Positions 1-8,774 of a stretch of 64,000 nt of DNA are shown piece after piece. Under the pieces are notes generated by a model that was not told the origin of the DNA, ran no database searches, and saw only the letters and a list, made by a program, of their open reading frames with translations. Location: assembly GCF_003675385.1 (NCBI RefSeq), contig NZ_RCWZ01000003.1, positions 186,001 through 250,000 on the forward strand, read 5' to 3'. This stretch comes from Mucilaginibacter kameinonensis (lineage in GTDB: Bacteria; Bacteroidota; Bacteroidia; Sphingobacteriales; Sphingobacteriaceae). The number at the start of each line of letters is the position of its first letter. Position 1 is the first letter of the stretch. The position numbers and the translations under genes are program-made.

Positions 1-627
1 AATCGTCATATAGGTATTCGCTGAAGTTCCCCAGGATTGAACATCCTGGTTGGGATCTCTTTCCCACCAGGTACGGGTATTTGTTTGCGGACTTAAAAAT
101 GAAACATCAATAGAAATGCCATCATGCAGTCTGGCTGTCAACCAATCCCCGCCGGCTGCGTTTCTCACAAGCCATATATTATTTTTGAAATTGTTTGCGC
201 CCGAAGCTCCACCCACGGAACTCACCAGAACAAAGTTCTTGGCAACACTACCTAATCCGGCTGATGAAAACACGGTCAACTTGGCATCCGGATTTGAGTT
301 CCCTATCCCTAAATTCCCCGCAAAATAGCCTTGTCCATCCGCCCTTACACTAAAATTGGTCGCACCATTGGTTATCCCGTCGAAATAGTAATTCGCCGCG
401 TTATTGTTATTGTCGGTAATGGCGCGGAAGATTCCTGCCGGGTAATAATATCCTGCGCCGATCTGATGCCCGGTAAAAAAAGACTGTCCGACGGAAGTCT
501 GGGCCACAATCTTAGTATTGTTGTTCAGCGCATCATTTGCATCAACAGTAACTGTTTTAGTTTGGGCATTCGTAAGCTGGTATACGAATAAGCTTCCGGC
601 CAATAATAACAAACACTTTTTTTTCAT
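1..627 (-). CDS. Secreted protein, partial (runs off left edge)
   Basis: An open frame starts at the ATG at 627 and continues to the window edge, giving about 209 residues. It begins with a clear Sec signal peptide (MKKKCLLLLAGSLFVYQ, cleavage probably after TNAQ). The mature part contains a GIGNSNPDAKLTV segment at about residues 118-130. Bacteroidetes proteins with phage-tail or adhesin-like beta-structured repeats often carry this 'GIGT.NP.AKL.V' signature. It lies 102 bp downstream of the PilO/GspM-like gene on the same strand, so it may be the last gene of the secretion operon and a surface-exposed product or cargo, but this is inference. The C-terminus is not in the window, so a sorting domain cannot be checked. 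Confidence 0.7.
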   Translation of the reverse strand, partial: MKKKCLLLLAGSLFVYQLTNAQTKTVTVDANDALNNNTKIVAQTSVGQSFFTGHQIGAGYYYPAGIFRAITDNNNNAANYYFDGITNGATNFSVRADGQGYFAGNLGIGNSNPDAKLTVFSSAGLGSVAKNFVLVSSVGGASGANNFKNNIWLVRNAAGGDWLTARLHDGISIDVSFLSPQTNTRTWWERDPNQDVQSWGTSANTYMTI

Positions 628-729
628 AAATCGGTTGGGTTATCTTTTTAAATTAAGTTGTTTTGACTAATGCTGCCAGTCGGCGTTTATGGTTTTTGTT
701 TCATCAGCTTTCTGGATAAGACGCCTGAT

Positions 730-1251
730 TTACTTTATAGTAATCTCCAGAAATACATCCAACAAGATTCCAGCAGCCGGTCCATCCTGCTTTGCAGGCG
801 CTCTGAATGAACAAGAACGGAGCATCCCCGTTCCTCTGGCTGCCTGCAATTGATTAAGCAGCTTCAACAGGGAAAAAAAGTCCCCCGAAAAACTCAGCTT
901 CTGAATCATATATGTTTCCGTGCGGTAATTTTTATCGGGCCCAGGCGCGCTGACAAATTTTGCTTGGTTCCTGTCTGCCATTAAAGCTATCGTGTTGATG
1001 GCGTTACTCCTGTAGGTTACGGTATCCGCCCGGTAAAGGGTGATAATGCGATCCAGGTTGGCATTCTTACGATCTGTATAACCCGGCTGATCGGCAACAT
1101 TGTGCTGCTGCGCGAGCTGTTCCTGCAACTGTTTATTAAGGTCATTTGCTTCAAGGGTATGCCTGAAGGCCAGCTCATAACCGGCCAATGCCAGTATCAC
1201 TACTACCAATACCAATAAGTAATCTTTTTTAAATGGCCAGTGATTCAGCAT
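730..1251 (-). CDS. PilO/GspM-like inner-membrane assembly protein
   Basis: The 173-residue protein has a short cytoplasmic N-terminus, one membrane helix at about residues 10-29, a coiled-coil-prone stretch rich in Gln, Leu and Asn at about 33-70, and a small alpha/beta C-terminal domain. That is the architecture of PilO and GspM, which link the cytoplasmic ATPase complex to the pseudopilus through the periplasm. The assignment rests on architecture and operon position, since sequence in this family is poorly conserved. Its start codon lies one base beyond the stop of the PilM/PilN-like gene, which implies translational coupling. It could also be named a general 'type 4a pilus biogenesis protein PilO'. 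Confidence 0.6.
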   Translation of the reverse strand: MLNHWPFKKDYLLVLVVVILALAGYELAFRHTLEANDLNKQLQEQLAQQHNVADQPGYTDRKNANLDRIITLYRADTVTYRSNAINTIALMADRNQAKFVSAPGPDKNYRTETYMIQKLSFSGDFFSLLKLLNQLQAARGTGMLRSCSFRAPAKQDGPAAGILLDVFLEITIK

Positions 1252-1252
1252 A

Positions 1253-2467
1253 TTAATAGCTTAAAGTTATAGTAAACACCCCGGTATTCAATTCATTGCT
1301 AAAATTGTAGCTTTCCAGCTCCACGCCTTTTACCCATTTCTTTGATTTCAACCTGGCAACCCATTCATTAACCGGAATGACCTGTGCAGATTCGCCACGG
1401 ATCAGCATTTTTCGATCCTGGAATTTCAATCCGCCGAAGCCATGACCGGCGGTTGCATTTACAGGATTAATGTCGATTTGCTTCAACGTCAGTTCAGCCG
1501 GCATCAATGCCATGGCCTGGTCTATCAGGCCGCTTTTGTTGATCCCGCTGTCCCACCCAAGCGCTATTAATAGAGATTCCTTCTGGCGGATCTGGTCAGT
1601 GAGGGCCTGCAGGTCGGTACTTGTCCTGGCTGACGTGCTGACTTCAGCAGCCAGCCTTGTATTTTCAGCATTCAAGCTTGATAACCACATAAAATTCGCA
1701 AGCAGTAAAACAAAGAAGATGGCCAGTACAATCATCCCCTTGGCTTTAAATTTACGGTGGCTAATCAACCTCGAAAAAGCCAGTTCCAGGTCCGGCACAT
1801 TCGTCTTCACCTGATCCAACTTTCCAGCAAACAGTAATTGAAATGCTGTACCATAAGCAACAATCAGCTGTTGGTCGAGCACTTCGTTCTCCACTTTAAT
1901 GGCATAAATCGCCTGGAAACTATCATTGAAGCTCAATTTTTCCCAGTGTTTGTTTTCAGACCGTTCGATCTTAATACCGCCGAATATGATTTCTTCATTA
2001 TAAATATTCAACTGCGGCAGGATGTGATCTGTCGGAAAAGGCCCCAGGCTGAGCATAAGGGGAAACAAACCCTGCTCGCGGATCAGGTCCAGCCATTTGT
2101 CCGCTTCTGCCTTGCGGATAACGGCAACAAAAGAATAATTTCCAGAAGGAAAATGCTGTACGTAAAAATCATCCATGTCAGCGTTAGGCAACACCACCGA
2201 AAAATTCGCGGACGTTATCTCCGCTGCCCTGTCCAACTGCTTATACAATACGCCCCGGCCTGAAATATTGATACTTAAAGGTACCGCGCTGCTTATTTGC
2301 TTTCCTAGCTCCTGGAATTCCAGCCCGGTAATTTTTTTCTCAAGGGACAGATTTTTGCCCTCCAGTGCTACCTGGCAATAATCAGCCGAAGGGTTACCAT
2401 CCTTCCGGATCGTAAGCGCTAATCCCCCTGCCTGTTTAATTTCGTAGAACCGGTCCAGTATCGCCAT
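1253..2467 (-). CDS. GspL- or PilM/PilN-like fusion protein
   Basis: The start is the ATG at 2467 (MAILDRFYEIKQ), because the longer frame from 2506 would overlap the secretin gene. The 404-residue product has a soluble N-terminal region of about 240 residues in the position of the PilM/GspL actin-like domain, one membrane helix at about 246-266 (GMIVLAIFFVLLLANFMWL), a coiled-coil segment and a PilN-like periplasmic domain with the typical MPAELTLKQI stretch. GspL combines the roles of PilM and PilN: it recruits the ATPase to the membrane and pairs with GspM/PilO, which is encoded directly downstream. N-terminal divergence makes the actin-like assignment tentative. Confidence 0.6.
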   Translation of the reverse strand: MAILDRFYEIKQAGGLALTIRKDGNPSADYCQVALEGKNLSLEKKITGLEFQELGKQISSAVPLSINISGRGVLYKQLDRAAEITSANFSVVLPNADMDDFYVQHFPSGNYSFVAVIRKAEADKWLDLIREQGLFPLMLSLGPFPTDHILPQLNIYNEEIIFGGIKIERSENKHWEKLSFNDSFQAIYAIKVENEVLDQQLIVAYGTAFQLLFAGKLDQVKTNVPDLELAFSRLISHRKFKAKGMIVLAIFFVLLLANFMWLSSLNAENTRLAAEVSTSARTSTDLQALTDQIRQKESLLIALGWDSGINKSGLIDQAMALMPAELTLKQIDINPVNATAGHGFGGLKFQDRKMLIRGESAQVIPVNEWVARLKSKKWVKGVELESYNFSNELNTGVFTITLSY

Positions 2468-2471
2468 CTTC

Positions 2472-4400
2472 TTATCTGATGATAGTTGATTTGATAAACA
2501 GTACACTAACTACCTTAGATTTAGATTTGGTTCTGCTACTGAATATCCATTTCAGTACCGGGATGCGTGAAAGAATTGGGATGCCAGAGCCACTTTCATC
2601 GCTTTCGGTCCGCTCAATCCCTCCCAAAACTATCGTATCCTCGCTATGCACCCGCAAACTGGTTTCAAATTTGCTGATTGACTGCGGTGGCGGAGAACCG
2701 TCTGTAGGAATGGAGGTAAAGTCAGAAATATTAACGCTGATGCCGAGTGTAACCTCATCATTTCCGGAAACAAGCGGCTTGATCCCAATAGACAAGTCAG
2801 CGTTTACCGCCTCATAAACGTTAGAAAAAATAGACTGTGTAGCAGTGGTAGTAATCACGTTTTGCGTGGTGTTTTTATAATAGCGTTTACTGCCTATGCT
2901 CATTTTTGCAGTATGACCGTTCAAAGCAACCAGTTTTGGCACAGAACGGACATCCACGTTATTGCTTTCCTCCAGCGCTTTCAGGCTGATGTAGAAATTA
3001 GGGGTCACCCGCCCGAGGTTGATCGAACTGTTCTTACTCAGGCTGCTTAGGAAATTATTGATCGACTTAGCGCCGAATGTATAATCCAATCCCGACAATA
3101 CGGTACCTCCTGTCTTGACACTGTCCGAAACGCCGGCCGTAATACCTGTAGATACTGAACGTGACTTATGGATATCGATCAAGGTCACTTCAACCAGCAC
3201 ACTTGGCACCAGCACATCGAGTTGTTTAATAAAAGCCTCTACCTCGTTAATTTGTGCATCGGAACCCGATACCAGCAAAGTATTCTGCTCCCGGAACTCT
3301 TTAAGCTCCAGTCCGCGTTTCCAGTCAGCGGGGATCATCATTACTACGGTATCGATAGCCCGGTTTTGCAAGTGGATGGCTTTATATGACCTCAGGCCCT
3401 CCTGCTTCCGGTCACCAATGATGTAGATCCCACCTTCAGAATGAAAGGTATACTCCGTGCTTTTAAAAAGCAGGTTTAGAAAGGTATCATAACTAACATC
3501 AGTTACGTGCAAAGTAATATTACCCTTGATCTCTGAATAAATCGAGTAGCTTTTGCCAGTTTCCTGTGAGGCCTGTTTTACCAGATCGTTGATTGGTGCG
3601 CCTACAGCATCAGCGGTAATCAGTTTCTGTCCATTCACCATCCGTACATACAAACCTGCTGGTCCCCCTTGCGAAGGCCCTGACGGCCTGAAATTCTTCC
3701 TTACAGAGGTATTGCGGTCGCCATTGATATATAATTCTTCATTCTCCCCTAATGGCTGAAACAAATAAAAACCGTCCGCTGTCTTCACCATTTTCAACTC
3801 GTTGGTATAAGCCAGCTTTTCCAATGCCCCCTCAAATGGAGCACCTTCAATAAACGCGGTTACAAGCTTGCCCTGCAGTGCCCCCGGTACGATCACATTC
3901 TTACCCGAAACCTGGCTGATCTTTTTAGCTACTGCTGGCAGGCTGTCATTCTGCAACTCCAGTGACAGCGCATTACCGGCAGTGTTATATTTCGCGTTGA
4001 TATCTTTCACTAATGGTTTCACAAAACGGTTAGGATCCTGGAAAGGCGTGATATAAATGATCGTTCCTACGATAGTAACATCCAAATTATATTTCTGCGC
4101 CATCAACATCAGGATATTGGCCGCTGTCGCATTGTTAAAATTATCATATACGACAATGGTCAGCGCAGGGTCCACGCTAATGTTGAGGTTATTAGCACGC
4201 GCAAGCGTGTTCAGGTATTCCCGGATCGACCCCCCGCTCACCCGCAGTTGTACACGCTGACCAAGCCCAGGCACCCTTAAGGCCAGGTCGTCCAGCTTTT
4301 GATGAATGCCCTGGATACGCTCCGTTTCCTGCCCCATTGCGGGAAATCCGGATGATATCGCCCAAACAAAAAATAAAAAAAGTAAAAGTCTTTTCCCCAT
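2472..4400 (-). CDS. gspD: Secretin (GspD/PilQ family outer-membrane channel)
   Basis: The 642-residue protein starts with a signal peptide ending near AMGQ (residues 1-24). An STN/N0-like domain follows (about 45-115), then further N-domains and a C-terminal secretin domain from about residue 430. The latter shows SVPKLVALNGHTAKM, a VLGGIERTE element and the closing IPILSRIPVLKWIF element typical of secretins. Secretins form the multimeric outer-membrane channel for pseudopili or type IV pili. No pilotin-binding lipobox is visible. The gene starts 8 bp after the GspE-like gene. Whether the machine is a T2SS or a pilus cannot be settled from this gene alone, so the symbol is provisional. Confidence 0.85.
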   Translation of the reverse strand: MGKRLLLFLFFVWAISSGFPAMGQETERIQGIHQKLDDLALRVPGLGQRVQLRVSGGSIREYLNTLARANNLNISVDPALTIVVYDNFNNATAANILMLMAQKYNLDVTIVGTIIYITPFQDPNRFVKPLVKDINAKYNTAGNALSLELQNDSLPAVAKKISQVSGKNVIVPGALQGKLVTAFIEGAPFEGALEKLAYTNELKMVKTADGFYLFQPLGENEELYINGDRNTSVRKNFRPSGPSQGGPAGLYVRMVNGQKLITADAVGAPINDLVKQASQETGKSYSIYSEIKGNITLHVTDVSYDTFLNLLFKSTEYTFHSEGGIYIIGDRKQEGLRSYKAIHLQNRAIDTVVMMIPADWKRGLELKEFREQNTLLVSGSDAQINEVEAFIKQLDVLVPSVLVEVTLIDIHKSRSVSTGITAGVSDSVKTGGTVLSGLDYTFGAKSINNFLSSLSKNSSINLGRVTPNFYISLKALEESNNVDVRSVPKLVALNGHTAKMSIGSKRYYKNTTQNVITTTATQSIFSNVYEAVNADLSIGIKPLVSGNDEVTLGISVNISDFTSIPTDGSPPPQSISKFETSLRVHSEDTIVLGGIERTESDESGSGIPILSRIPVLKWIFSSRTKSKSKVVSVLFIKSTIIR

Positions 4401-4408
4401 ATCTCTTC

Positions 4409-5839
4409 CTAATAATTAAATAACAGCGGGTAGATCTCATCAATAGACGTAAGCCCCTCACTGAAAATATCAAATGCGTTTTCTGCCAGTGTATGAATGC
4501 TGCGTTCCGCCAATAAACCATGAATATTAGCATTCCCTTTCTTGATCTCGTCCGCCAGGTCAAGGTCAACCGGAATCACCTCGTAAACAGCCTTCCTGCC
4601 TTTGTAACCGGTGTAATAACATTCTTCGCAACCATGCGGCCGGTAATGGTGCTTCACCTCCCGGGAAGGACGATATTGACGCGGATACATTGAAGGGTCA
4701 AAACTATGCTGCGTTTTACAGTTCGGACATAACAGCCGGATCAACCGTTGAGCGACCGTCGTGCTAAGCGTATTGGCCACAAGGAAAGAGGGGATTCCCA
4801 TATCAATAAGACGGGATACTGTGCCCCATGCTGAATTGGTATGAATCGTTGACAGCACAAGGTGACCGGTGAGCGCCGCCCGGATAGCCATATTTGCCGT
4901 TTCGGGGTCCCTGATCTCTCCCACCATGATCACATCCGGATCCTGCCTAAGGAAGGTACGAAGCGCCGCAGCAAAGCCCAAACCGATCGATTCCTTCAAT
5001 TGTACCTGGTTGACCCCTTCCAGGGTATATTCCACCGGGTCCTCAATGGTCAGGATATTCCGGGTTTCCTTATTCAATAGTTTCAGCGTGGCATAAAGTG
5101 TCGTTGTTTTACCGGAGCCTGTAGGCCCGCTGATTAGCAGGATCCCATTCGGGCGTTTAACCCCCTGCAGGTAATTCTCCAGGTCGGTATCTGAAAACCC
5201 AAGGCTGTTTAGATCGATATTGGTGGCGTCGTTGTTCAGCAACCTAAGCACTACTTTTTCTCCGTAGAGTGTCGGCAGTACGGACACTCGGATATCGAAC
5301 TGGTGATCTCCGCTTCTAAAATTAATCCTACCGTCCTGTGGCAAACGCTTCTCGGCGATATCAAGGTTGGCGAAGATCTTGATCTTGTTAATCAGCGCGG
5401 GGTAATCATCGTTCTTAAGCAGGTAACGCTCCACCATGTTCCCGTCTATCCGGATCCTAACCCGACATTTTTGTTCATATCTTTCAATATGGATATCGCT
5501 GCTTTTCAAGCTTTTTGCCTCCGAGATCAGATTTTCAAGAAAATCATCGGCATGCTTGCCCAGTTGCATTTGTGTGGTACTTTCTACCGCGTTCTCCCGG
5601 AGATAGTATTTGGAGAGCAGCCGGGCCACGGTTGTGGAAGGTAATTGCTCAAGTAAGATGTTCTTTCCAAGCAATACTTCCAGTTCAGCGGTAAGGCTAT
5701 CTTCATCTGAACCATCTTCACAATAAAGTTCCAACGCATCACCGGAACCGCTTTTGGGCAAAACGCGGTAATACCATGCCTGCTCCTTGCTAAGCAGGTG
5801 AATATTTTCCGTTAATAATAATATATCGTCGTTGTCCAT
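4409..5839 (-). CDS. gspE: GspE/PilB-type secretion ATPase
   Basis: This 476-residue cytoplasmic ATPase powers pseudopilus or pilus assembly. It has a divergent N-terminal domain (1-100), then the N2 domain with SDIHIERYEQKCRVRIRIDG. The Walker A motif GPTGSGKT lies at 238-245 (Lys244), with ILTIEDPVEY (Asp box), a Walker B-like QDPDVIMVGEIRD and the His box TGHLVLSTIHTN after it. A C-terminal zinc module has CPNC and, further on, CEECYYTGYKGR, which is characteristic of the GspE/PilB branch rather than PilT. Its start codon shares one base (TAATG) with the stop of the prepilin peptidase gene. Confidence 0.92.
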   Translation of the reverse strand: MDNDDILLLTENIHLLSKEQAWYYRVLPKSGSGDALELYCEDGSDEDSLTAELEVLLGKNILLEQLPSTTVARLLSKYYLRENAVESTTQMQLGKHADDFLENLISEAKSLKSSDIHIERYEQKCRVRIRIDGNMVERYLLKNDDYPALINKIKIFANLDIAEKRLPQDGRINFRSGDHQFDIRVSVLPTLYGEKVVLRLLNNDATNIDLNSLGFSDTDLENYLQGVKRPNGILLISGPTGSGKTTTLYATLKLLNKETRNILTIEDPVEYTLEGVNQVQLKESIGLGFAAALRTFLRQDPDVIMVGEIRDPETANMAIRAALTGHLVLSTIHTNSAWGTVSRLIDMGIPSFLVANTLSTTVAQRLIRLLCPNCKTQHSFDPSMYPRQYRPSREVKHHYRPHGCEECYYTGYKGRKAVYEVIPVDLDLADEIKKGNANIHGLLAERSIHTLAENAFDIFSEGLTSIDEIYPLLFNY

Positions 5840-6366
5840 TAATTATAAATCGTGCGCCAAATCCAAAAATCATCGGTAACATTTATATGGAAACGAAACC
5901 AGTCGCCCGCCAGCAAAAAAAATAAAAAGACGGCGTAAAAGCCTGCGAGTGGGATAAAGCGGTGCCTTCCCCCTGAAATCAAGTGCCACAGCCACCAGCA
6001 GAGCAATACCCCGATCAGGCTTATTACATAGAAAAAAATAAAATTCAGCACCGACAGATAGAACGCTATTGAAACCAGGAAAAGGATATCCCCCCAGCCC
6101 AGCATTTGTTCAGTGATATTAATGAGCCGCCGCTTTTTCAGAGAAAAAATACATGTCAGGATAACCAGTTGTAACGTGATAAAACCAAGGTTACAAAAAA
6201 CCGCTAACCAATATCCGTTCAGATCACTTATCCGGGCGCGGTTTAAACCCACAAAGATAAATATCATAATAGGCGTCCAAAACCAATACACAGACCGGCT
6301 CTTAAAATCCTGCACCGCGAGCGCCCCCAGTACTGCAAGTACCACCAGCTTTAAAACCAGCGACAC
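5839..6366 (-). CDS. Prepilin peptidase, A24-type (no methyltransferase domain)
   Basis: The 175-residue polytopic membrane protein (about six helices) carries the two aspartates expected of an A24 aspartic prepilin peptidase: Asp20 after the first helix (AVQDFKSR) and Asp93 in GWGD, a variant of the GxGD motif. It is short and lacks the N-terminal cytoplasmic zinc/methyltransferase domain of full-length PilD/GspO, so it may cleave but not N-methylate. The gene lies between its presumed substrate (the pseudopilin upstream, 1 bp apart) and the ATPase gene, which supports the call. Confidence 0.8.
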   Translation of the reverse strand: MSLVLKLVVLAVLGALAVQDFKSRSVYWFWTPIMIFIFVGLNRARISDLNGYWLAVFCNLGFITLQLVILTCIFSLKKRRLINITEQMLGWGDILFLVSIAFYLSVLNFIFFYVISLIGVLLCWWLWHLISGGRHRFIPLAGFYAVFLFFLLAGDWFRFHINVTDDFWIWRTIYN

Positions 6367-6367
6367 G

Positions 6368-6793
6368 TTAATCAGGTGTTACTTCTTTCAGGTTTTTATC
6401 CTGATCGATCTGCCAAACGTTGAAAGTACCGTTACCGTTAAAATCAACAACAGAGGTTGCCCGTGCTGTGAAACCGTTATTGGAGGCATCGGTGATCTCT
6501 ATTCGGTAATTCGCTTTCGCGTCTTTTCCCTCTGTACTCAGTTTTTCCTGGATAAAGCCGATCTCGACGAGATCTTTGGAATACTTGGAATGCTCATAGA
6601 AATAGTTTTTTTCCAGCACCTGGAGGTGGTTGAGCTGCAATTTGGCTTCGGTACTTTTGGCTTTGGTAATCAAAGGAAGCAGGTTGGGCAATACAAGTAA
6701 AACGAGGATTCCGATGATAACCAGTACCACCAGGATTTCAGTAAGCGTATAAGCCTGCAAACGCTTTTGTGATTTCAATTTAGGTAATTTCAT
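6368..6793 (-). CDS. GspG-like major pseudopilin
   Basis: The 141-residue protein has a positively charged leader, then the class III signal AYTLTE followed by a roughly 20-residue hydrophobic helix (VVLVIIGILVLLVLP). The predicted cleavage is between Ala14 and Tyr15, with the conserved Glu at +5 (Glu19). Ala at -1 is less common than Gly, and Tyr replaces the usual Phe at +1. The globular part has a helical spine (AKSTEAKLQLNHLQ) and a small C-terminal domain. It is the first gene of the operon. Gene order (G-O-E-D-L-M) and the absence of a classical PilA assembly set favour a T2SS-like machine. Confidence 0.85.
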   Translation of the reverse strand: MKLPKLKSQKRLQAYTLTEILVVLVIIGILVLLVLPNLLPLITKAKSTEAKLQLNHLQVLEKNYFYEHSKYSKDLVEIGFIQEKLSTEGKDAKANYRIEITDASNNGFTARATSVVDFNGNGTFNVWQIDQDKNLKEVTPD

Positions 6794-6808
6794 TATTCAA
6801 ATTCCGCA

Positions 6809-6840
6809 CTAAACTAAAACAATATTTCCTTTAACGCAAG
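6809..6840 (-). promoter_or_regulatory. Candidate promoter of the secretion operon
   Basis: On the minus strand, TAGTTTAG (6809-6816) matches the Bacteroidetes -7 consensus TAnnTTTG with one mismatch. CTTG (6837-6840) lies 20 bp upstream, in the -33 position, and the pseudopilin ATG is 16 bp downstream. This is based only on consensus and spacing. Confidence 0.3.
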
Positions 6841-7172
6841 AAACTTTGAAAGTAACTGATTATTTCCGGCTAATATATCGTGAAAAAATACTGGGTGTAT
6901 AATTATACCTACCTCTTCCTGATGACGTGAAGCCCTATTCGCTTTTCAAGGCAATGCAATTCAACATTTTCTGGTTAATATAGTATCAATATTGCTATTT
7001 CATCTTCCACCGGATTTTTCTTTAATTTCCAAAGCAATGAGATGGCGTACGCGGTTTTTCAATTTAGTATAAAACGAAAATCGGGGCCCAACCAACCAGG
7101 TCAAATATTTCCAATAGATACATTAGGAAGCAAAGCGACATCGGAAACCGTAGATGGTTGCGGGTAAAGACC

Positions 7173-7271
7173 ACTAAAGCTAAAATAGGGCGCTGAAACC
7201 ATGACCGGCACTCATAGCCAAATTGCCGGTCATGGTTCCGCCAGCCAGCGGCAAATATTGACTAAAGCTAA
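7173..7271. repeat. Hairpin flanked by 11-bp direct repeats
   Basis: ACTAAAGCTAA occurs at 7173-7183 and again at 7261-7271. Between them, AACCATGACCGGCA (7197-7210) and TGCCGGTCATGGTT (7224-7237) form a perfect 14-bp stem with a 13-nt loop. It lies 72 bp past the stop of the PA14 pseudogene, so it may be that gene's terminator, although the T-run after it is weak. The flanking direct repeats also resemble the footprint of a small inserted element. Confidence 0.5.
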
Positions 7272-7308
7272 TACCATTTTTTGTTACCACATGATCAACA
7301 TCTTCAGA

Positions 7309-8309
7309 CTACTTCCCCGGTTCAAACTTCCAGCTATCCAGGCCTAAAGTATAGCCTCCTGTCTTATTGAGCAAGGCACAAACCAACTTTATAGCCGCAG
7401 GATTTTTTAGGTCAGCGTTTTTATCCAGAGGCTGAATAGGTACCAGCGAACGATTACCAAAACCGGCCACCAGGCGACCGTTCATCATTTTTAAGGTAAT
7501 GCCAGGCCAGCGATCTGCCAGGCTCTGTACCTCATCATATTTAAGTTTAACAACCGGGGTTGAGTTGACCAGTAAACTGACATCCCCTTTATAATAAGGC
7601 GAATTTAAACAGACCCGCGCAATCACCTTTTGTTTTTTATCCAATCCAGCACCCGGAGGAAAACTGCATTTTTTTCGTCAACACTATTGCCTGCACCTAC
7701 GTTAACACAATTGATGGTAAAGTTAAGAATGCCTGATAATGTCCAGAGGGGCAGGTTTCCCGCCGTACCCAGGTTGCGGCTTAAAAAAGCGGTTTTGTTT
7801 TGCTGGCGGTAGTTTACATAAATATCGGGTATTACTTTGCGATAGGATTTAACATTGGTGTGTATGTTCCACATTTGTGTATACTTATCTGTATTATCCT
7901 CTGCTACAGGGTTTCGTTTCCAGCCGTAGCGGCCGTCCTCAAGCGGACTGTTAAAAGGCAGGCCGTCCATCAGTTGGATTGTCGTTGGATCAAAGGGTTC
8001 GCTCAGGTTATAAAGCCGGTCGTCAGGAATTGGTTGTACAGACCGGTTTGCGCTTTTCCAATAAAGCTGAACGGCATTTTTCTGGATAGCAGAGCCGGCA
8101 CATTCCAATTTGATGGAATAACGCTTAATATTATCCAAATCAATTTCCAATAAATTTTTATTGGCGTCCATCAGTTGCCCGTCAATCCATAACCTGCAGT
8201 TAGCAGCCGGATTGTTTCCCTTTAAAAAAAACCGATATTTTTCTGAATACAAAGGAGCAGCAAAACTTGTATAAGTAACAAGGCCAAAGGCATGGCTTTT
8301 TTTGATCAA
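7309..8309 (-). pseudogene. PA14-domain protein fragment with frameshift
   Basis: Two consecutive frames (8309-7623, 228 residues; 7644-7309, 111 residues) overlap at an A6 run near 7636-7641. A one-base change there would fuse them, so I read them as one broken gene. The first part has PA14-like features: YRFFLKG with CRLWIDGQLM, then YSIKLECAGSA, VQLYWKS and QPIPDDRLY. PA14 modules are usually sugar-binding beta-barrels. The usual N-terminal strands are absent, as is any signal peptide, so the 5' part is probably lost as well. The C-terminal half is not recognised. The downstream frame begins with TTG, which argues against a genuine separate gene. A sequencing error in the homopolymer is the alternative. 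Confidence 0.5.
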
Positions 8310-8774
8310 CCTATTGACTGTCAGATTAAAAACTTAGCCTACCTAATAAGATACTTCCTATTTCTCACAAACAAAACGCAAAGCTTTGCACATGACCTGC
8401 ATTAGTTGATCTTAATTAATAAAAAGTGGTAGCCTTTATAGAGGAAAAACCCGGGCTAAAGGAATGTTTCAGCCGCTCCTAAATCTCCTAAAATCTGATT
8501 TACACATAAAGGGCCGGAATTGTAAAGGACAGAAACGCTTAAAAATAAAGCTCCTGGGCGCCAAGAGCTACGCCATTTGTATGTCCCTGCAGGGATTTGT
8601 ACGTCGAAGAGATATTAAATCCGTAGCAAATTCAAGAAAGAAATAATCAATATGATAACCCATAGAAAATTATCACTTTTTAAATATGATAACCCATTGA
8701 ATTATTGATAGATAAATATCACATTGCAGACAATAATATACTGCTATATATTTTACTAACCTAAACAAATCTTT
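8310..8774. other. Intergenic region, 465 bp
   Basis: No supported gene. It lies between divergently oriented broken genes. The only notable structure is a pair of 15-bp direct repeats at 8649-8697, upstream of the M15 peptidase gene. Confidence 0.5.
8649..8697. repeat. Two 15-bp direct repeats (AATATGATAACCCAT)
   Basis: AATATGATAACCCAT occurs at 8649-8663 and 8683-8697, 34 bp apart centre to centre, about 80 bp upstream of the M15 peptidase start. The spacing is close to three helical turns, which would suit an iterated regulator site, but no regulator is known. Confidence 0.4.

Larger units (their letters stand above)
6794..7308. other. Intergenic region, 515 bp
   Basis: No convincing coding frame was found. 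It holds the candidate promoter next to the pseudopilin gene and a 14-bp perfect hairpin flanked by 11-bp direct repeats (7173-7271). Nothing else stands out. Confidence 0.6.

Noticed and set aside
4192..4569. 125-codon minus-strand frame across the secretin/ATPase junction
   Set aside because: It overlaps two well-supported genes in another frame and encodes no recognisable domain.
8464..8646. 60-codon plus-strand frame before the M15 gene
   Set aside because: Lys/Arg-rich, no signal or domain, and no support from context.
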